Part shown: one piece after another, positions 44,487 through 57,279 of the stretch
Position numbering within the stretch: the stretch's first letter is position 1
Layout: the number at the start of each line of letters is the position of its first letter
Source: Liolophura sinensis
Lineage: Eukaryota; Mollusca; Polyplacophora; Chitonida; Chitonidae
DNA: 64,000 nucleotides
Assembly (NCBI RefSeq): GCF_032854445.1
Contig: NC_088302.1
Coordinates: forward strand, 34,691,979 to 34,755,978
Reading direction: 5' to 3'
The notes under the pieces: model-generated
Databases searched by the model: none
Told to the model about the DNA's origin: nothing
What the model saw: only the letters and a program-made list of their open reading frames with translations
Position numbers and translations under genes: made by a program

Positions 44487-46958
44487 GCATACATGTACAG
44501 TTTAATAGCTGCATCCAACAGTCAACATATCTGGCAGCAGATGTTGGAGATGGTGTGAACTGAGTGAACCTGTTAGATGCTGTCACAGGCAGATTGTCAA
44601 CCATCATAAATCATCAGGTAGGTAAACGCAGAGCTTAGGCTTGCAACCACTGTAGGAATCTAAATGAACTTAACAGGCAGATATATGTCTGCAACAAACA
44701 CAACATGAAAAACGCTACATACATGCAACAGAAATTGTACTCGTCAGCAATCACATTAAATTTTCAGTTGATTAAATCATAGGTATTGTCCCCCACCCTT
44801 GAGGAATTCTCTCTGTCCTTCAGTCTGTTCGTCACTCAAACCTATCTTTGTTAATAAAGTATCTCAACCATTTTTCAACCACTGAAGTTTTTACTTTATA
44901 TGGCTTGACCTCTGAGAGCAGACAAGAGACGGTTGCGATTGCAGGGGCTCATAGAAGCCAGATGAGCCGGTATTTGGTTTGTCAGTTGAATGAAAAACTT
45001 TTTATATGTATTCAGTTTGAGGTTGCTTTTTGAAAGAAATATTCAAAATTGTACATAAACTCAATTTAAACATCTATAAAGTTCCGTGAAACAACTTGTT
45101 TGCGTCACATGTTATCTCACTTTCACGGAAATCTTCATGACCCTTTGCGTTGATTAGATTCAAGAAAGCAATTTTTGGAAGTGGAGGGGCGTGTGAAATC
45201 AAACATGACATATAGTAAGCTTCTTTAGTTTCAGCCAAATCAGTCCTTACAAATAATTTGACTTAGTTGGGTCTCCAATTGTTCTGTTTTTGAGATTAGC
45301 ATAGCACGAGTGACTGCATATGAGCGCACACAGTCTGCCTGCCTTCCTCCCCCTGATGTCAGGTGGTGCTAATATCTTCAACTCCTTTCAAGGCAAGCAC
45401 GCAGTTTGCCCCAGGTTTCCTTTTCGTTGTTTTGTGGAGTTTGAAGTTTGATAAATGGCTTATAGCCACAAAATTGAGAAGCCACAAAACGTTCTTTCCT
45501 GATAGGAACATGCATTTACCAGCGACATTGATTCGCTATAAAAGCGTGTTTTTTTTGTTCAAGGACTGAACAAGGAGGTATGTGCCAGACGGGACTTCAG
45601 GCCATTTAAGTCCAGCCATATTTGTCGTGGGAAAAGTGACAATTTATTGATACATGACGTAGCAGTGTATTCTATCTCTGTAAATATGTAGGCCCTCTGT
45701 TTAAATGCCATTATAGTTAATACTCCATGGAGTAAATCACTATTTGTGGGTCTCCTTATTTTCTCATTACGGGTGACTGATTTTCGAGGAAACTTTCATG
45801 TGATTAGTACCCACTCAATAAGTCTAATCAGGCTTCATTTTGAACTGCTTTTGTTGATTGAAATTTTCGATTATTTTGACAAGTAAGGATAGTATTTCAG
45901 GAGAATTTAGATCATACACAGAGTATTCATCTGAAGGCACTATGCAGATTAGTTTCTAGCTAGCCAAGGATCTCGGCTGTTATCTTTTAACATGGGGTTA
46001 GACATAGATATCAGTTGAGGAGTCTTCCAGGTTGAAATAGTGGTATTTAAAAACACCTTAGTGCGTGGAAACACCATGCCACAAAACCCTGTGCAAAATG
46101 AAAAAAATACATGCATTTACTGCGCTAAACTCCATTAGATTATGTTCACCAAGACACTCTTTGTTCCTCCGCCAATTTTTGCCACATTCTGTAGCTTTTA
46201 AAGGAGAAGAAAACTTAAAACAGTGACACTATAGCCTGAAAAGAGCACATTTTTTTGTATCTGGTGGTGCCTGCTGCATAATTTTGCGATTTTTCCTCGC
46301 CATACACGTAAAGTCTGAAAACAGCAAAGCTGGCATAAATCACTTAGTTCATCGCTCCATCTTTAACACCCTGTAATTAATGCTGGGGGTGTGTTGCCTC
46401 TCAGCCAATGAGAGTTGTTAAATCTGCCGGCTTGTGCGTGAAAACTTGGAACCTACTTCCAACATTCCGGTTTCCCGATCATCAAGCGGAAAACGAACTG
46501 TACTGTTCGCTACCTTATGGGAAGAAGAGTTCTACTGGAAATGTACGAACTGCACTGCAGCGGTTTCCAACAGCAGTTCTCCTCCTAACACAGAAGACTT
46601 CAGGGACTAGTTTTTGGGCAAAATGGAGTTGCCCACAGTGGACTTTGGCACCGACGTTATTTATAATTTATCAACTTGAAGTACATATTAGAATTTTTTT
46701 ATGGCAGACACCTGCAAGGAAATGCAGACTCTTTTTAATGGTGTTTGTGTGATATTTAAATTTTCTTTTCCTTTAAGGCTGGTAAATCCAAGATAATTCA
46801 CAGTTGTGACTTAGCTCACATGTCATGTTGACATTGTAACCTAATAAATCGGGTTGTTGCTTGACACCATGTCTCCATGTTTTGGTCAGATCGCTGTCAG
46901 GTCTGACAGACAGAAAGCCATGTTACTGCGGAGGCACGAAGACTATGGAGCAGAATGA
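44487..46958 (+). other. Two possible exons at the end of an unidentified gene or relic
   Basis: 44487-44617 is bordered by a good acceptor (TTTTTGTTGCAG) and donor (GTAGGT). 46890-46958 follows GTTTTGGTCAG and ends in TGA. In matching phase the join reads VNLLDAVTGRLSTIINHQ then IAVRSDRQKAMLLRRHEDYG, which looks like helical protein. However, the first exon has an in-frame TGA before that segment in this phase, so it is either a relic or wrongly bounded. The intron between holds the MITE at 46202. Confidence 0.2.
46202..46772 (-). mobile_element. MITE with AGGAGAAGA.. ends and TTAA flanks (571 bp), second copy
   Basis: Starts AGGAGAAGAAAACTTAAAAC and ends TTTTCTTTTCCT, flanked by TTAA (46198-46201 and 46773-46776). 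It is the reverse-orientation relative of 12147-12714 over its whole length. The 114-codon frame at 46408-46752 is inside the element, is not conserved in the other copy and is not a gene. Confidence 0.85.
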
Positions 46959-46999
46959 GCAAAATGTGCCAAATGTCAGATTAAGTTTGCAGTAAAAAC

Positions 47000-47021
47000 G
47001 GGGGGGGGGGGGGGGGGGGGG
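47000..47021 (+). repeat. Poly(G) run of 22
   Basis: Twenty-two consecutive G after AGTAAAAAC. Able to form G-quadruplex structure. Its length is likely to vary and to be hard to sequence. Confidence 0.95.
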
Positions 47022-47689
47022 AGATGGTTACTTTTAGACTTATTCCATAATCCATTAATGCATGACCATTTGTCTTGATTCGTGAGTACTGAATATCTTT
47101 TAAATGTGATGTCAAGACCAATCGCTCATGTTGTGAGTTCAGTCAATCTAGACTGATGCCCTAGGTTGTAAGCTTTCTAGGCAGGTCTTAACACTTGACT
47201 GAACTGGTATCCTGAAATAGATGTAACAATATTAAACTACAATGTGTGCCAATTATCAGCTTGCAGTATCAACTAGCTATAGGAGGCCAGCTTGAGTTCA
47301 TCTATAGGCAGTGATAATTACTTCAATCAATGAAGTATTGTAACGTAGCAAAATATTCAATTTTAGTATCTCAAATGGTTTGTCGAAACAAAAAAACCCT
47401 CAATTTCAAGTGAAAAAATACTCCATTTCACCAAGAAAGTAGTGGTTGGTATGTTGGAAAAATTACTTCTATGAACCTCTGGATTGATTATTGTTGCTCA
47501 GGGTAACCCACTTTCATAGTATGGCTGCTGTCAGCCATCTTGGATTTCCTGGCACCCACAGCATTCTTTTTTCATGGGTTAACACATACTGAGAGCATGG
47601 TAATTTGCCTCTTAATGACACAATAGCAGGAGATCTAAGCCACTGGGCTTGTTTTCAGTTTTGTGTATAAGCATACACCATGCTTTACT

Positions 47690-47880
47690 TTACAAGATTT
47701 CAAGATTATTTCGTGTATGTGATCATGGCGAGCATTGTGGTGAGAGAAAACTAGACTGAGCCTGGGGCAAACCCAAGAACATCTACAGGAGAGGAAGCCC
47801 ACATGAACTTGAACTCAAGGCGACCGCGTGGGTGGGAGGCTCCTGAGTCATTGTGCTACGCTAGCACAGAGGCTTCCAGT
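47690..47880 (-). repeat. SINE-A, diverged, reverse strand
   Basis: Inverted body GCGAGCATTGTGGTGAGAGA, then AAGCCCACATGAACTTGAAC and head TCATTGTGCTACGCTAGCAC. An internal deletion removes the middle of the body. Confidence 0.7.
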
Positions 47881-47984
47881 TATAGTAGTAGAGAAAATTT
47901 TCCATACATTCTTATTTCACATGGATCTGCTGAACTGTTTGTAAATCTTCTCCCTTTTGAAATGGACACCTATGTCACCCATAA

Positions 47985-48270
47985 TGGTAGTACATTGCAC
48001 TTCAATCACATGACCACTGTGGTCATTTGTCATCTGTGTAGTGCCAGTCTGTAGGACTTTTGATCACATGACACTTTGGCCATTTCCCATTTATAGTGCT
48101 ACCATAGCACTTCTGATCACTTGACCTGGCACCATGGTCATTTGTCATTTAGGAGCTATGGCAAGTACATACATGTACATTGCTCTTTTGATTTCTTTAC
48201 CAATTGTTGTCATTTTTCAGATCTATAGTGCCAGCACCATATATATGCAACACTTTTGATCATTGTAACT
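47985..48270. repeat. Loose degenerate repeat with GATCACATGAC blocks
   Basis: Blocks such as TTTTGATCACATGAC and GGTCATTTGTCAT recur three to four times at roughly 60-70 bp spacing. Too degenerate to define a unit. Confidence 0.4.
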
Positions 48271-48369
48271 GACAGCCAAGATTATGTAGCATTTTAACCT
48301 GATATGAGTGATGGGAACTGTTATGTTGTCTGATGACAATGAAATCTCCTCACATGTTCACGGGTCATA

Positions 48370-48404
48370 TAGTGTCTCTCTCTCTCCCCCCCCCCCCCCC
48401 ACCC
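48370..48404 (+). repeat. Pyrimidine tract (CT)n and poly(C)
   Basis: CTCTCTCTCT followed by about 15 C and ACCCC. Simple sequence. Confidence 0.9.
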
Positions 48405-48409
48405 CATTG

Positions 48410-50390
48410 TTATCAGATTTTATGTTGTCTGGGTTCTGATGTAATCATCCTAAAGTATTTACACCTAGAGCTACATGTACAATTCATGCATGTAACTCAA
48501 GGGATATAACTGCAGGAAATGAGTTACACTTAATTCTGTGGTTTTGGCGTGTTGATTTGTATGTTTTTGTTTGCATACAGCTGTTCATGTTTATATACTG
48601 TCATAGTGGTGCCCTATCAGAGTTTTGTAGGTTAAGTGTATTCTGGAGCATACAGTTTTTAACTACATGCATATAGTCGTCAGAACAAATTTCCAGTGGC
48701 CACTTAGATCAGTTTCCTCCTCTCTTTCGAAATAGCTAAATTTAAGTTGTTGGTTGTTTTTTCTTTTAAATCACCATTTAAGTCAAATAAACTTTAAATT
48801 AAAAAAACTTAAACTTTTAAATTTAAAAATACAAAAATGCACTATGATTAAAATTATAATAATAATTTCTAGAATGAGGTACCATACAAGTACATGTGAA
48901 CCTTAAGACTTCATATACTAACGGTACAAAATACTAATTTACATTACAAGGGGAAATAACTGCGTTCAGTACATTAGGTGTGCTAGAACACAGAGTCACA
49001 TACTTGTAAGGGTAGGGATTGGCATTTCTGATACCTGTCGAAGGACAAAGACAGTTTGCTTATTTTGAAGATGAGGTGAAAGGAAATTCAACACCTATCC
49101 TCACAGCCTACTTAATAGCAGAATATAAAGGTAGTGATATCAGTCTATTTCAACTATTGCCACTGCAGGGTTAGTTTTTTAATATTCAGAGCCAGTGACC
49201 AATTCTTTTGTCAGACTCACACCTCATTCTGGTGACATCCTAATTTATATCTTCTTCATACGTGAAAGGTATCTGTATATAGTCAGCTCACACAGAAATG
49301 ATAATTAAAGGTAGTTTGATAGTTTTAACTATTCATCTTTTGTTTTCCTGTTTCCATCACAAAAAGTCTTCAATCCCCATTTATCTGCTCATTCTTTACA
49401 GTTTAATACCCATTCTTCATGTTCCATGTGTGGCTGCTGTATGGTTTGTGTGTGTGTGCACTCATGTTTTTGTTTTTTTGCAAGGAGTAAATGGTATTCT
49501 TAATAACAAGTGACTGTACAGCCCACAAACAAATCAAAGCTTTGTATGTGTACACTTTACTGTCCACTTCCGCTGGATTGACTTCCATCATTCTTTCATT
49601 TCCCACTTCATTTGCCTTTTGTGTAATAGTGACTTGCTAATTAGCTGTCCAATGTATCCATAGAAAGTGAGAAAAGAAATTACCAGATGGAATAATTTTA
49701 ATTAGTAGTATTTAAGTAATAAACTGTTTCCCAGTTCCACATGTGAAAAGGTTATAAAACCACATATTTTTCCTTCTTTTTTTCTCTTGTCTTTTATTCT
49801 TAAATCTATGGTCAAATAGCTTATTTACTGGAGAAGATGTCTAATTCAGTTTCAGGACCTTGAGTAATTAGTGTTTAATTAAAGGCTTGTTTTTCATAAT
49901 CAAATGCTGCGGTCAAACAAAATGTTTTTTTTACCTCAGTATTTCAGGAATCTTTGCCATCTTTGTGCTCACAAATATCAATTGTAAATGGTTATACAAA
50001 TGAACTATTGTTTTACCATCTCTTCTTCACACTTTATGTTATCAACATTGCTAATGTGCATGCACTTTTTCCTTTTGTATGACCTTATTATCATAGATAA
50101 TAGATATCAAAATTTACAATTAAACCTTTCACTTTTATTTTTGGACAATGACATTGAAAACAAGTTTTTGAAAACATAGTGCTATACTTTCTTATGACAT
50201 TTTTTTCCATTTGCTGCATTTGTATACACAAATTCATTGATGCCTGCTTGTAATACATTTTTTGACTAAAATTATGAAATGGTACAGTACATCGCAGTGT
50301 CTTTTGGCTCCTAACTCTGTACACTAACATATGCATGTATCAGTTCCCAGCATATGTGCATAATGTATCTGAAATATTTGCTGTCCATAA
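48410..50390. other. Intergenic, about 2 kb, no gene recognised
   Basis: AT-rich, only short frames. No repeat family shared with the rest of the window was recognised. Confidence 0.4.
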
Positions 50391-50424
50391 TCTTGAGCAC
50401 AATGCGGGTTTTTACATTTACACA

Positions 50425-50800
50425 TACATTGTGGTCCAGGTTTATGGGTGGGGGAAAACATACAGTGCCTCCAGTTACTCAGACACACAAGGTGCAGGCT
50501 CAAACCAAGCCTTAGACAGGGAATATGTGTATTCCCCAGCTCTCACTGGGTGCAGGGCCTCCGTGACAATAAGCGCTCAATGACCCTGGCTGTTTGTGCA
50601 GTCTAATGTTCATTGCAGACCACTTGTCTGCAACCAATATGGTGAACAAGGGAAAGTTCATCAGCAACTTGCCAAAGGTCTGTGGTTATAATGCCAGGCA
50701 CTCCAATTTTTTCCACCCTTAAAACTGACTGCCACCTTGTAAGTGAAAAATTCTTAAGTATGGCAACAAGCAACAATGAAGTAAATAAATAAATAAATAT
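50425..50800 (+). repeat. SINE-C copy with AAAT tail
   Basis: 50640-50800 contains GGGAAAGTTCATCAGCAACT, GCCAAAGGTCTGTGGTTATA, CCACCCTTAAAACTGACTGC and an (AAAT)n end. The upstream part (GGTGCAGGCTCAAACCAAGC) looks like a degenerate B-box region. Confidence 0.6.
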
Positions 50801-51468
50801 TAGAGCATCACTTCAAGGTTTTGTGATCATCAACAATGCAAGTGGATAGAGTTAATATGCTGGCTGCCTCTATCATTTAGTTTGTGCATATTTCATGCTA
50901 ATGTCAGGATGTGCTCCAGGTCAACTTGTGCTGGTTTAAACATGTACTTTGCTGGCATGTTATGTATACACTTAAATCTGGATGATGCTATTATGATGTA
51001 ACAGTCAGTATAGTAATTCTTCAACCTTTTCGCGTGTTTGCAGTGTGTTTATTCAGGCATACTCTGAAGGCATTATTCTGTGTTGACTGATAAAATAATA
51101 CTTTCTGTGAAGCCCTGAAACTAGCCAGTCCAACCAGTGTAGTTTTGTCTCGACAATTAAACTGAAAATGCCCAGAAAAGTGATGTCCAGTGATGTACAT
51201 ACACATTTACATTTGTGACAGGGTGTCAGTGACCTCACAGATATTCCTTTTCATCATGTTCTTTCATGGAACAGTGATTATTACAGTAGATAAGTATGTA
51301 CTTAGATCAATGTATAGATATCTGTCCATGGAGGAGCTGTGGATACTTATGATTTTTGAACACATTGTGATGATAGGCATTGATGTGGTTTTATTTATTG
51401 TGTTACTTGCATAGTATTGATTTGTTAACATTTGTTTCATGGAAATGTGAGTGTATTTTTATACTGCA

Positions 51469-51590
51469 GGATATTGAAATGGAAACTATAACTTTTGATG
51501 TGCCTGATGGTGAATATGATAGAAAAGTTTATCAAAGTGGTTATCAAAGAAATTCGCCTTTTAAAATTTTCCATTTGTCAATCTGCCATT
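51469..51590 (+). other. Possible isolated exon, unidentified
   Basis: After the acceptor TTTATACTGCAG the frame reads DIEMETITFDVPDGEYDRKV and continues to a donor-like GTGAAG. Acidic, soluble-protein-like, but with no family signature and no neighbouring exon found. Confidence 0.18.
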
Positions 51591-51963
51591 CAGAGGTGAA
51601 GAAAGCATGACTTTGCCTTAAAGGTGGCATATTTGCACATGTGAACTTGTGGAATGCAGTCTTAAGAACAACAAGCTATATTAATGCCTACTCTAAGCTG
51701 TTCCCCTGGGGTCCTTGCACAACAAGACGTCGATATTAAATTTAAAAAAATAAACTTCTAATTTGCAAAATCGTGACTTGAGGTACTGATAAGATCTCCC
51801 AGCATTTCAAGTATACAATTTAAGGTTGTTGATAGCCAGAATGTTGATTATGTGGGCTCAGTGAGGCGGCAGGGACAGGTTTTGAAAGCCCAAAACTGTC
51901 AGCAGAAGCAGTCAGCCTGTACGTACCACTGTCATTACAGATGTAATTAAATCACAAAATGGA

Positions 51964-52140
51964 AAGCAGGATGTACCAGTGGTATAAAAGTGCATGTCTC
52001 CAAACTTCTGGTGCATGCAAACTGGGTTCAACCCTCTCACTGGTCACAAAATTTATAGAGTTGCCCTCTCTCATTGTTCATAGGTGAGAATAAGTGGTTG
52101 ACAGCACAGTTATGGGGCAGTTAGTGCAGCCTTCATGTTT
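51964..52140 (+). repeat. tRNA-like SINE head, degenerate
   Basis: TACCAGTGGTATAAAAGTGC (A-box-like) and AACTGGGTTCAACCCTCTC (good B box), followed by a body resembling the SINE-C body at 33890 (CTCTCATTGTTCATAGG). Confidence 0.5.
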
Positions 52141-52849
52141 GTGTGTACATTTACTTTAAGACGTTTCTTCCACAAATGTTGCATTTAAGTTCATATGAAT
52201 TTCACAACCCATGGGCAAGTTAATGATCAGTATCACCATAAGTCCCTAGAAGTATGCATTCCCTATAGCTAACCTCCACAGCACTTTACACTTTTCTTCC
52301 ATCTCTAACACATGATGTAATGTATCTGTGCGGCTATAAATTCTTTTTTTTTTTTTTTTCTCTCTGTTGTGAAGCTAACGTTTGAGACACGGCTGATGCA
52401 TGGTGGGATCCCACCACGATTGTATTGAAATGGACAAAAAAAATTACGACAGCAGAAAGTTTTTTGAAAAGATGACAATGTCTTCGATAGTAATTGTTTG
52501 AGAGTTGATTGGAAATATAAAAATAGTCATAACAATGTTTATCAGAGTCATAGTTTTTAAATACAGAGTTTCGGTTTCAAGGTGTGACCAGTTCTTCTAG
52601 CAGCCATTCACAGTTAGACTTCCCATGATTCAGTTCACAATTTCCACCAAAGAGGTTGGCATATTTCTCCAGCAGTTGGCACGAGACTAGCTATAGGGAA
52701 GTTGCATACTTCTAGGTAATGGACTTCTGGTATCACTCAGTGGTTTACACACTAGCTGCTTTAATCCATCTGTACATAATTATTTAAAAGCGTATAAAGA
52801 GAAGCCTTCTTGAATATAGCACTAAATGCATACCTAATTCTTTTAGAAT

Positions 52850-53045
52850 TTGAGACAGATATTAGCAGTGTTGAAAGTAGAATATTACATTTCTTTACCA
52901 GCCTTTTGGAAAAGTAAGGATATGAGCATGCTGTTCATTAGATGGTGTAACTATGTGAGAAAAAAGAAACTCAATCTTGCTGCTAGATTTACATATGCGT
53001 TTGCTAAAATGAGTAGACCAGGTGTCCAAAATTTTGGATAAAATA
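52850..53045 (+). repeat. Unclassified repeat, partner of 57000-57195 (inverted)
   Basis: ATTAGCAGTGTTGAAAGTAG..CCTTTTGGAAAAGTAAGGAT and AGACCAGGTGTCCAAAATTT match the reverse complement of 57000-57195 over about 195 bp. Both keep a short frame with EYYISLxAFWKxKDM, possibly a remnant of a coding element. Confidence 0.75.
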
Positions 53046-53049
53046 GGGG

Positions 53050-54340
53050 TACATTAAATATTCAGCAATTGTTAATAATTAATACATGAAATAAAGTCCA
53101 GTTGAACTGCAAAGAAAAACACAGTCAGAACTGTATTTGAAATGTAAATAAATGTTTAAAGTGTATCATCAGTAATCAAAAATAGGTTGTGCTATGGCTA
53201 CACTGTAGTGCAATCAAATAACTGAAGTTTGTGAATCATTTGTATTTATTGTCAGTTTAATATCAAAACCGATTCTGTTGAAATTCTTATTTGTCTTGAT
53301 GTACATGTATGTTGATTTCAGTTTACGGGCATGTTATAGTGATAGGAATCATTTATATGCGATGTACAGATCAGTATATATTGTAAAAGTAAAGTTGCCA
53401 GCTAGTGTACAAACTTCTACACTTTGAGCCATAGTACTACATTTCTGCAAACTTGCATTTTTTTTTTGTTTTTTGTTTTTTTGTATTTAAGTAAATTGCT
53501 AATAACTGTTTACTTTAATAGGGTGGTGCAAAAAACTGTTGCAGCCAGGCAAATGCTGTATGTTCTCCTTATGAGCATTTGAAGGTTAGTAGGTGTGTTA
53601 ACACGGTCAGTTACCAGGTATTTGTTCCTGATCACTTGTTCACTTTATCCTCGGGCAGGGAAGGTTTTACTGAACTGTGTCTTCTGCACACTAAATTAGG
53701 TTATTTCTGCTGTATTAACCCTGCTAAATGATAATGTGTTTACAGGATCTCAGAAGTGAAAGAATAAAAGCAAAGGTGCCACAAGAATTAGTTCAATCAA
53801 GTGGAAATTATAACTTAACTTTTATCTGACTATAACTCTCTGATTTTTTGCAAGAATATCAGACAAGAACAGTAGAGTATATTAAACCTATAAGCATGCA
53901 GTCTTCCTCACGCATACTGTTCATAAATTCTGTTGAAGGAAACAAATTTTTTTAAATTAGGAAATATATATAGATAGTTTGTATTGGTATGGATGTTTTA
54001 ATGGATCTCCATGTAAATTTTGTATCCATCTTCTTACCAAATTTTTCTTGATACTCAGGCTATAGACTACTGCTGCTATTTGCTCAACTATATTGAAGAG
54101 ACAAATACATTTAACTCATTTACATCATGCTTTATTTATACAACCTTCACCTTTGAACCTGCAATCTTCCTGTAAAATTGCATGTCAGGATTTTTTTCAG
54201 TGTGACAATTTAGCTTAAATTCAAGATGCTGGAGGATAACATTTGCATCATGTACATATCAGGGGTGTATGATATCTCAGTTGTATGTCTATCTCTTTGG
54301 GTGACCATGCTTCATTTTTGTACATCATCAGCTTGTGTGA
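53050..54340. other. Intergenic, about 1.3 kb, no feature recognised
   Basis: AT-rich with homopolymer T runs. No gene or recognised repeat. Confidence 0.4.
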
Positions 54341-54346
54341 ACTTAG

Positions 54347-54888
54347 AGGTGGAGAAAACATAAAAATGACATAAAGTTCAGATGAAAGAGTGCGAAAAGT
54401 TATTGTTGAAGGAGACAAAGACACTTGAAAATAATTTTTGTATGGTGGGTATTTGGGACCAACTTTTGGTATTTATAGTCTTTGTTTAATAATGTCAGAA
54501 ATGAGGATGTAAGACAGGTTTAATAAATATTTTTTCACTGTTCTTTTCAGCTAACAAATGTATTAAACCTCAATTGGGATCATATTTATATTTTTAATAT
54601 GTTCATAAATATTATCATAATTTAGGTTAAATGCATGTTTCGATATAAAAAACAAATTTACATTCAAATAAATTTATTAGACAAACATCACATATTTATT
54701 TAGAACATTATTATGCAACAACGATAAATACCAAAAGTTTGTCCCAAATACTCAACATACAAAAATATTTTCAAATACCCTTTTCTCTGGAAAAAAGAAA
54801 TCCCCAAAAATATTAAAGACCATATTTGCAAATAAGTTTTGACGCTCTTTCATCTGATTTTGGCATCTTTTTCATGTTTTCTTCTCCT
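54347..54888. mobile_element. Foldback / long-TIR MITE (542 bp) sharing AGGAGAAGAAAAC ends
   Basis: The left arm (AGGTGGAGAAAACAT, then TCAGATGAAAGAGTGCG..TATTTGGGACCAACTTTTGG..ATTTAT) pairs with the right arm over most of the element (..ATAAATACCAAAAGTTTGTC..CGCTCTTTCATCTGA..ATGTTTTCTTCTCCT), each roughly 200-250 bp. It is followed by TTAA at 54889-54892 and preceded by TTAG (probably a mutated TTAA) at 54343. The terminal motif matches the MITEs at 12147 and 46202, but the interior differs. Confidence 0.8.
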
Positions 54889-54899
54889 TTAATTGACCC

Positions 54900-56170
54900 A
54901 ACTTTACCCTTGATTTGCACTGGGTAACGGTGAGCACATTACCTACATGCAGCTATATAAAGTGGTAGAGTGCGTGCTAATATTAAGCCACAGATTCAAG
55001 ATCAATCTGTCAAGACTAGTTTTATCAAGACTAACACTTCAGAATTGCCTTTTAGACATTCTCTTGGAGCTTAAATGATATATGAAAAGGAACTAAAAAA
55101 CAAAGATTATGTTTCTATGCCAAATGAAGAAAACTATGGGGTTATCTTTATACCTGCTAATTACCCCTCTATATTATGCATATTTTTCATCAACGGTCAA
55201 ATTTTTAAAAAATATTTACATCATCGTTGATCTTGCTCGGAACCCAATGAACTCCTTCAAAGTGCCCTGAGACCTTTAAGCATTATGGATAGGGCAGGGA
55301 ACACCTTTTTTTTATAAAATGAAGAAGTTAAGATCTATGTATGTGGTTGTTTGTTTAGCTGACTTCTACGAAGTACAGGGGTAGCTTACATATATCTGAT
55401 ACTGCAACATCGACATCCACGAACAGTGAAAGCAGTGTTAGGATAATTGTTAGGGTTGCTATATTAAAATTTATCAAGTATAGGTTTCACATACATGTCA
55501 AACACAATTAATCATGAGATGGATGCTCCATGGTTGATGCTCTTCATGCATATTAATTACTTTAAATTACAAACTATTTATCTTTATGACTTAGCCCCTT
55601 GTCTTTTGAAATTATATTAGGTTAAATGTGTTACATGTTTTTCAAAAAGTACTGCACATATTGAGCTCCGGTTTTGCATGCATGTAATGCACAGTAACAA
55701 AACAAAATGCACATAATTACAAAATTCATTGCTTCAATATTCATTAAGTGGCTTAGCACTTAATGTTCCAGTGTGGATGCCCTGCCTGTGTGTTAATTTC
55801 TGTAAATCACAAAATTCATGTCCTTCATGTCTCTTTGTGTATCAGAACCCATGTTAAGCACTTCTAGCAGTAAATTTAAAATTACTTTTAAATTGCAAAG
55901 TACTTTAATTATTCAGCTGAAGTTCTGTTTCATGTGTCTCCTACAGGGGAGCTCTGTATAAAGTGGTATTTCCTCTTGGTAATAAACACTATGTACATGC
56001 ACATGAACAGATTACCAGGGCTGTCTTGTACAGAGTGATTATACACACAGATATACATGTAAATTTATATGTACTATCAATCTATTTAAGGCTAGTATTT
56101 GTACATATCATGAGTTTGACGCAAATTAAAATATTTACGGCAATGTAGTTTGCAAGTGTAATTAAAGTTA
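54900..56170. other. Intergenic, no feature recognised
   Basis: AT-rich sequence, no gene or array seen. Confidence 0.4.
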
Positions 56171-56179
56171 TGGACACCC

Positions 56180-56500
56180 ACTATTAAACCCAGGACGGGT
56201 CTTACCAAAGAGTATAAAAATAGTACTTGTTGCTGCCTGACCTGGTGCTTAACACTGAGAGATTAGAGCAAGTAAACAAGTGGTTGGCCCGGTGTCAGAA
56301 TAGTGTCACTGGGTGAAGTGTCATGTCAGGTGTCTTCGGCATGATACTTCAGTGGTGGCAGCACTTTGACGGCATGGACTCTGTGGGCCCTGACAGGAGA
56401 AGTCACAGTATGTGTACAAACACCTAATGACTCTTCGTTGTCATATGACTGAAAAATTGTTAAATATGAAGTAAATCTCCAATCATATAAACATATACAC
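56180..56500 (+). repeat. SINE-B, long copy lacking the first part of the head
   Basis: GGACGGGTCTTACCAAAGAG, then GGTGGCAGCACTTTGACGGC, CACCTAATGACTCTTCGTTG and GACTGAAAAATTGTTAAATA, collinear with the reverse-strand copy at 13085-13442. Confidence 0.8.
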
Positions 56501-56999
56501 ATATATAAAGGCTTTGTAAATTAATACTACTGTGGCATTCTTGTTGTACATGTATAAATTTACATTAAACTTCCTAGTTGGGTAATATCTCCATGTACAG
56601 GAGGGTGTGCATTGTAAGTCAAGGCTACAATCACAATATCCTAGTAATTTAGTCAAGGCTTCAATGATCCATCTGTGCAAGAGGTTTTTTTTATATTGTA
56701 AGTTTGTAGCATTACTGTTATGATATCATAGTCATTACAGTAATCATAGGCTTTTGATCCATTTGTGCAAGCTGCCCTCAGATCAAGTTCATGTATATGC
56801 AAAGTTATGATTAAGTGGCCTTCATTTTTTGTAATACTGATTATAAAGAGGAAAGGAAAATATGTTACACATGTATGTTACTAATTAAGCAGATCAGATA
56901 CTATCGTGTACGTCTAGTCGTAAGACTGAAGCACTTTCATGAAAGGATGTGGCTTTTTGTGACATGACAGTTCAGTGATAGATGATGACTGTAAATATA

Positions 57000-57195
57000 T
57001 ACCCTATCTCTTCTAAAATTTGGGACACCTGGTCTGCTGATTTTAGCCAATAAAAATGTAATCCTAGCAGGAATATTGAGGGTTTTTTTTTACTCACATG
57101 GTTAGAAAGTCGGAACATTCTCATATCTTTAGTTTTCCAAAAGGCTTGTAAAGAAATGTAGTATTCTGCTTTCAACACTACTAATATCTGTTCCC
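57000..57195 (-). repeat. Unclassified repeat, partner of 52850-53045
   Basis: Reverse complement of the repeat at 52850, with small differences. An inverted pair about 4.1 kb apart. Confidence 0.75.
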
Positions 57196-57216
57196 AAACT
57201 TAGAGGAATTAAGGTG

Positions 57217-57223
<7 letters not shown>

Positions 57224-57272
<49 letters not shown>
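57224..57272. repeat. (TA)n microsatellite, about 24 units
   Basis: Uninterrupted alternating AT, preceded by GTGTGTGTGC. Hypervariable marker type and potentially cruciform-forming. Confidence 0.97.
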
Positions 57273-57274
<2 letters not shown>

Positions 57275-57279
57275 AGAAC

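Noticed and set aside
46408-46752. 114-codon open frame
   Set aside because: Lies wholly inside a MITE, and the homologous copy at 12147-12714 does not keep the frame.
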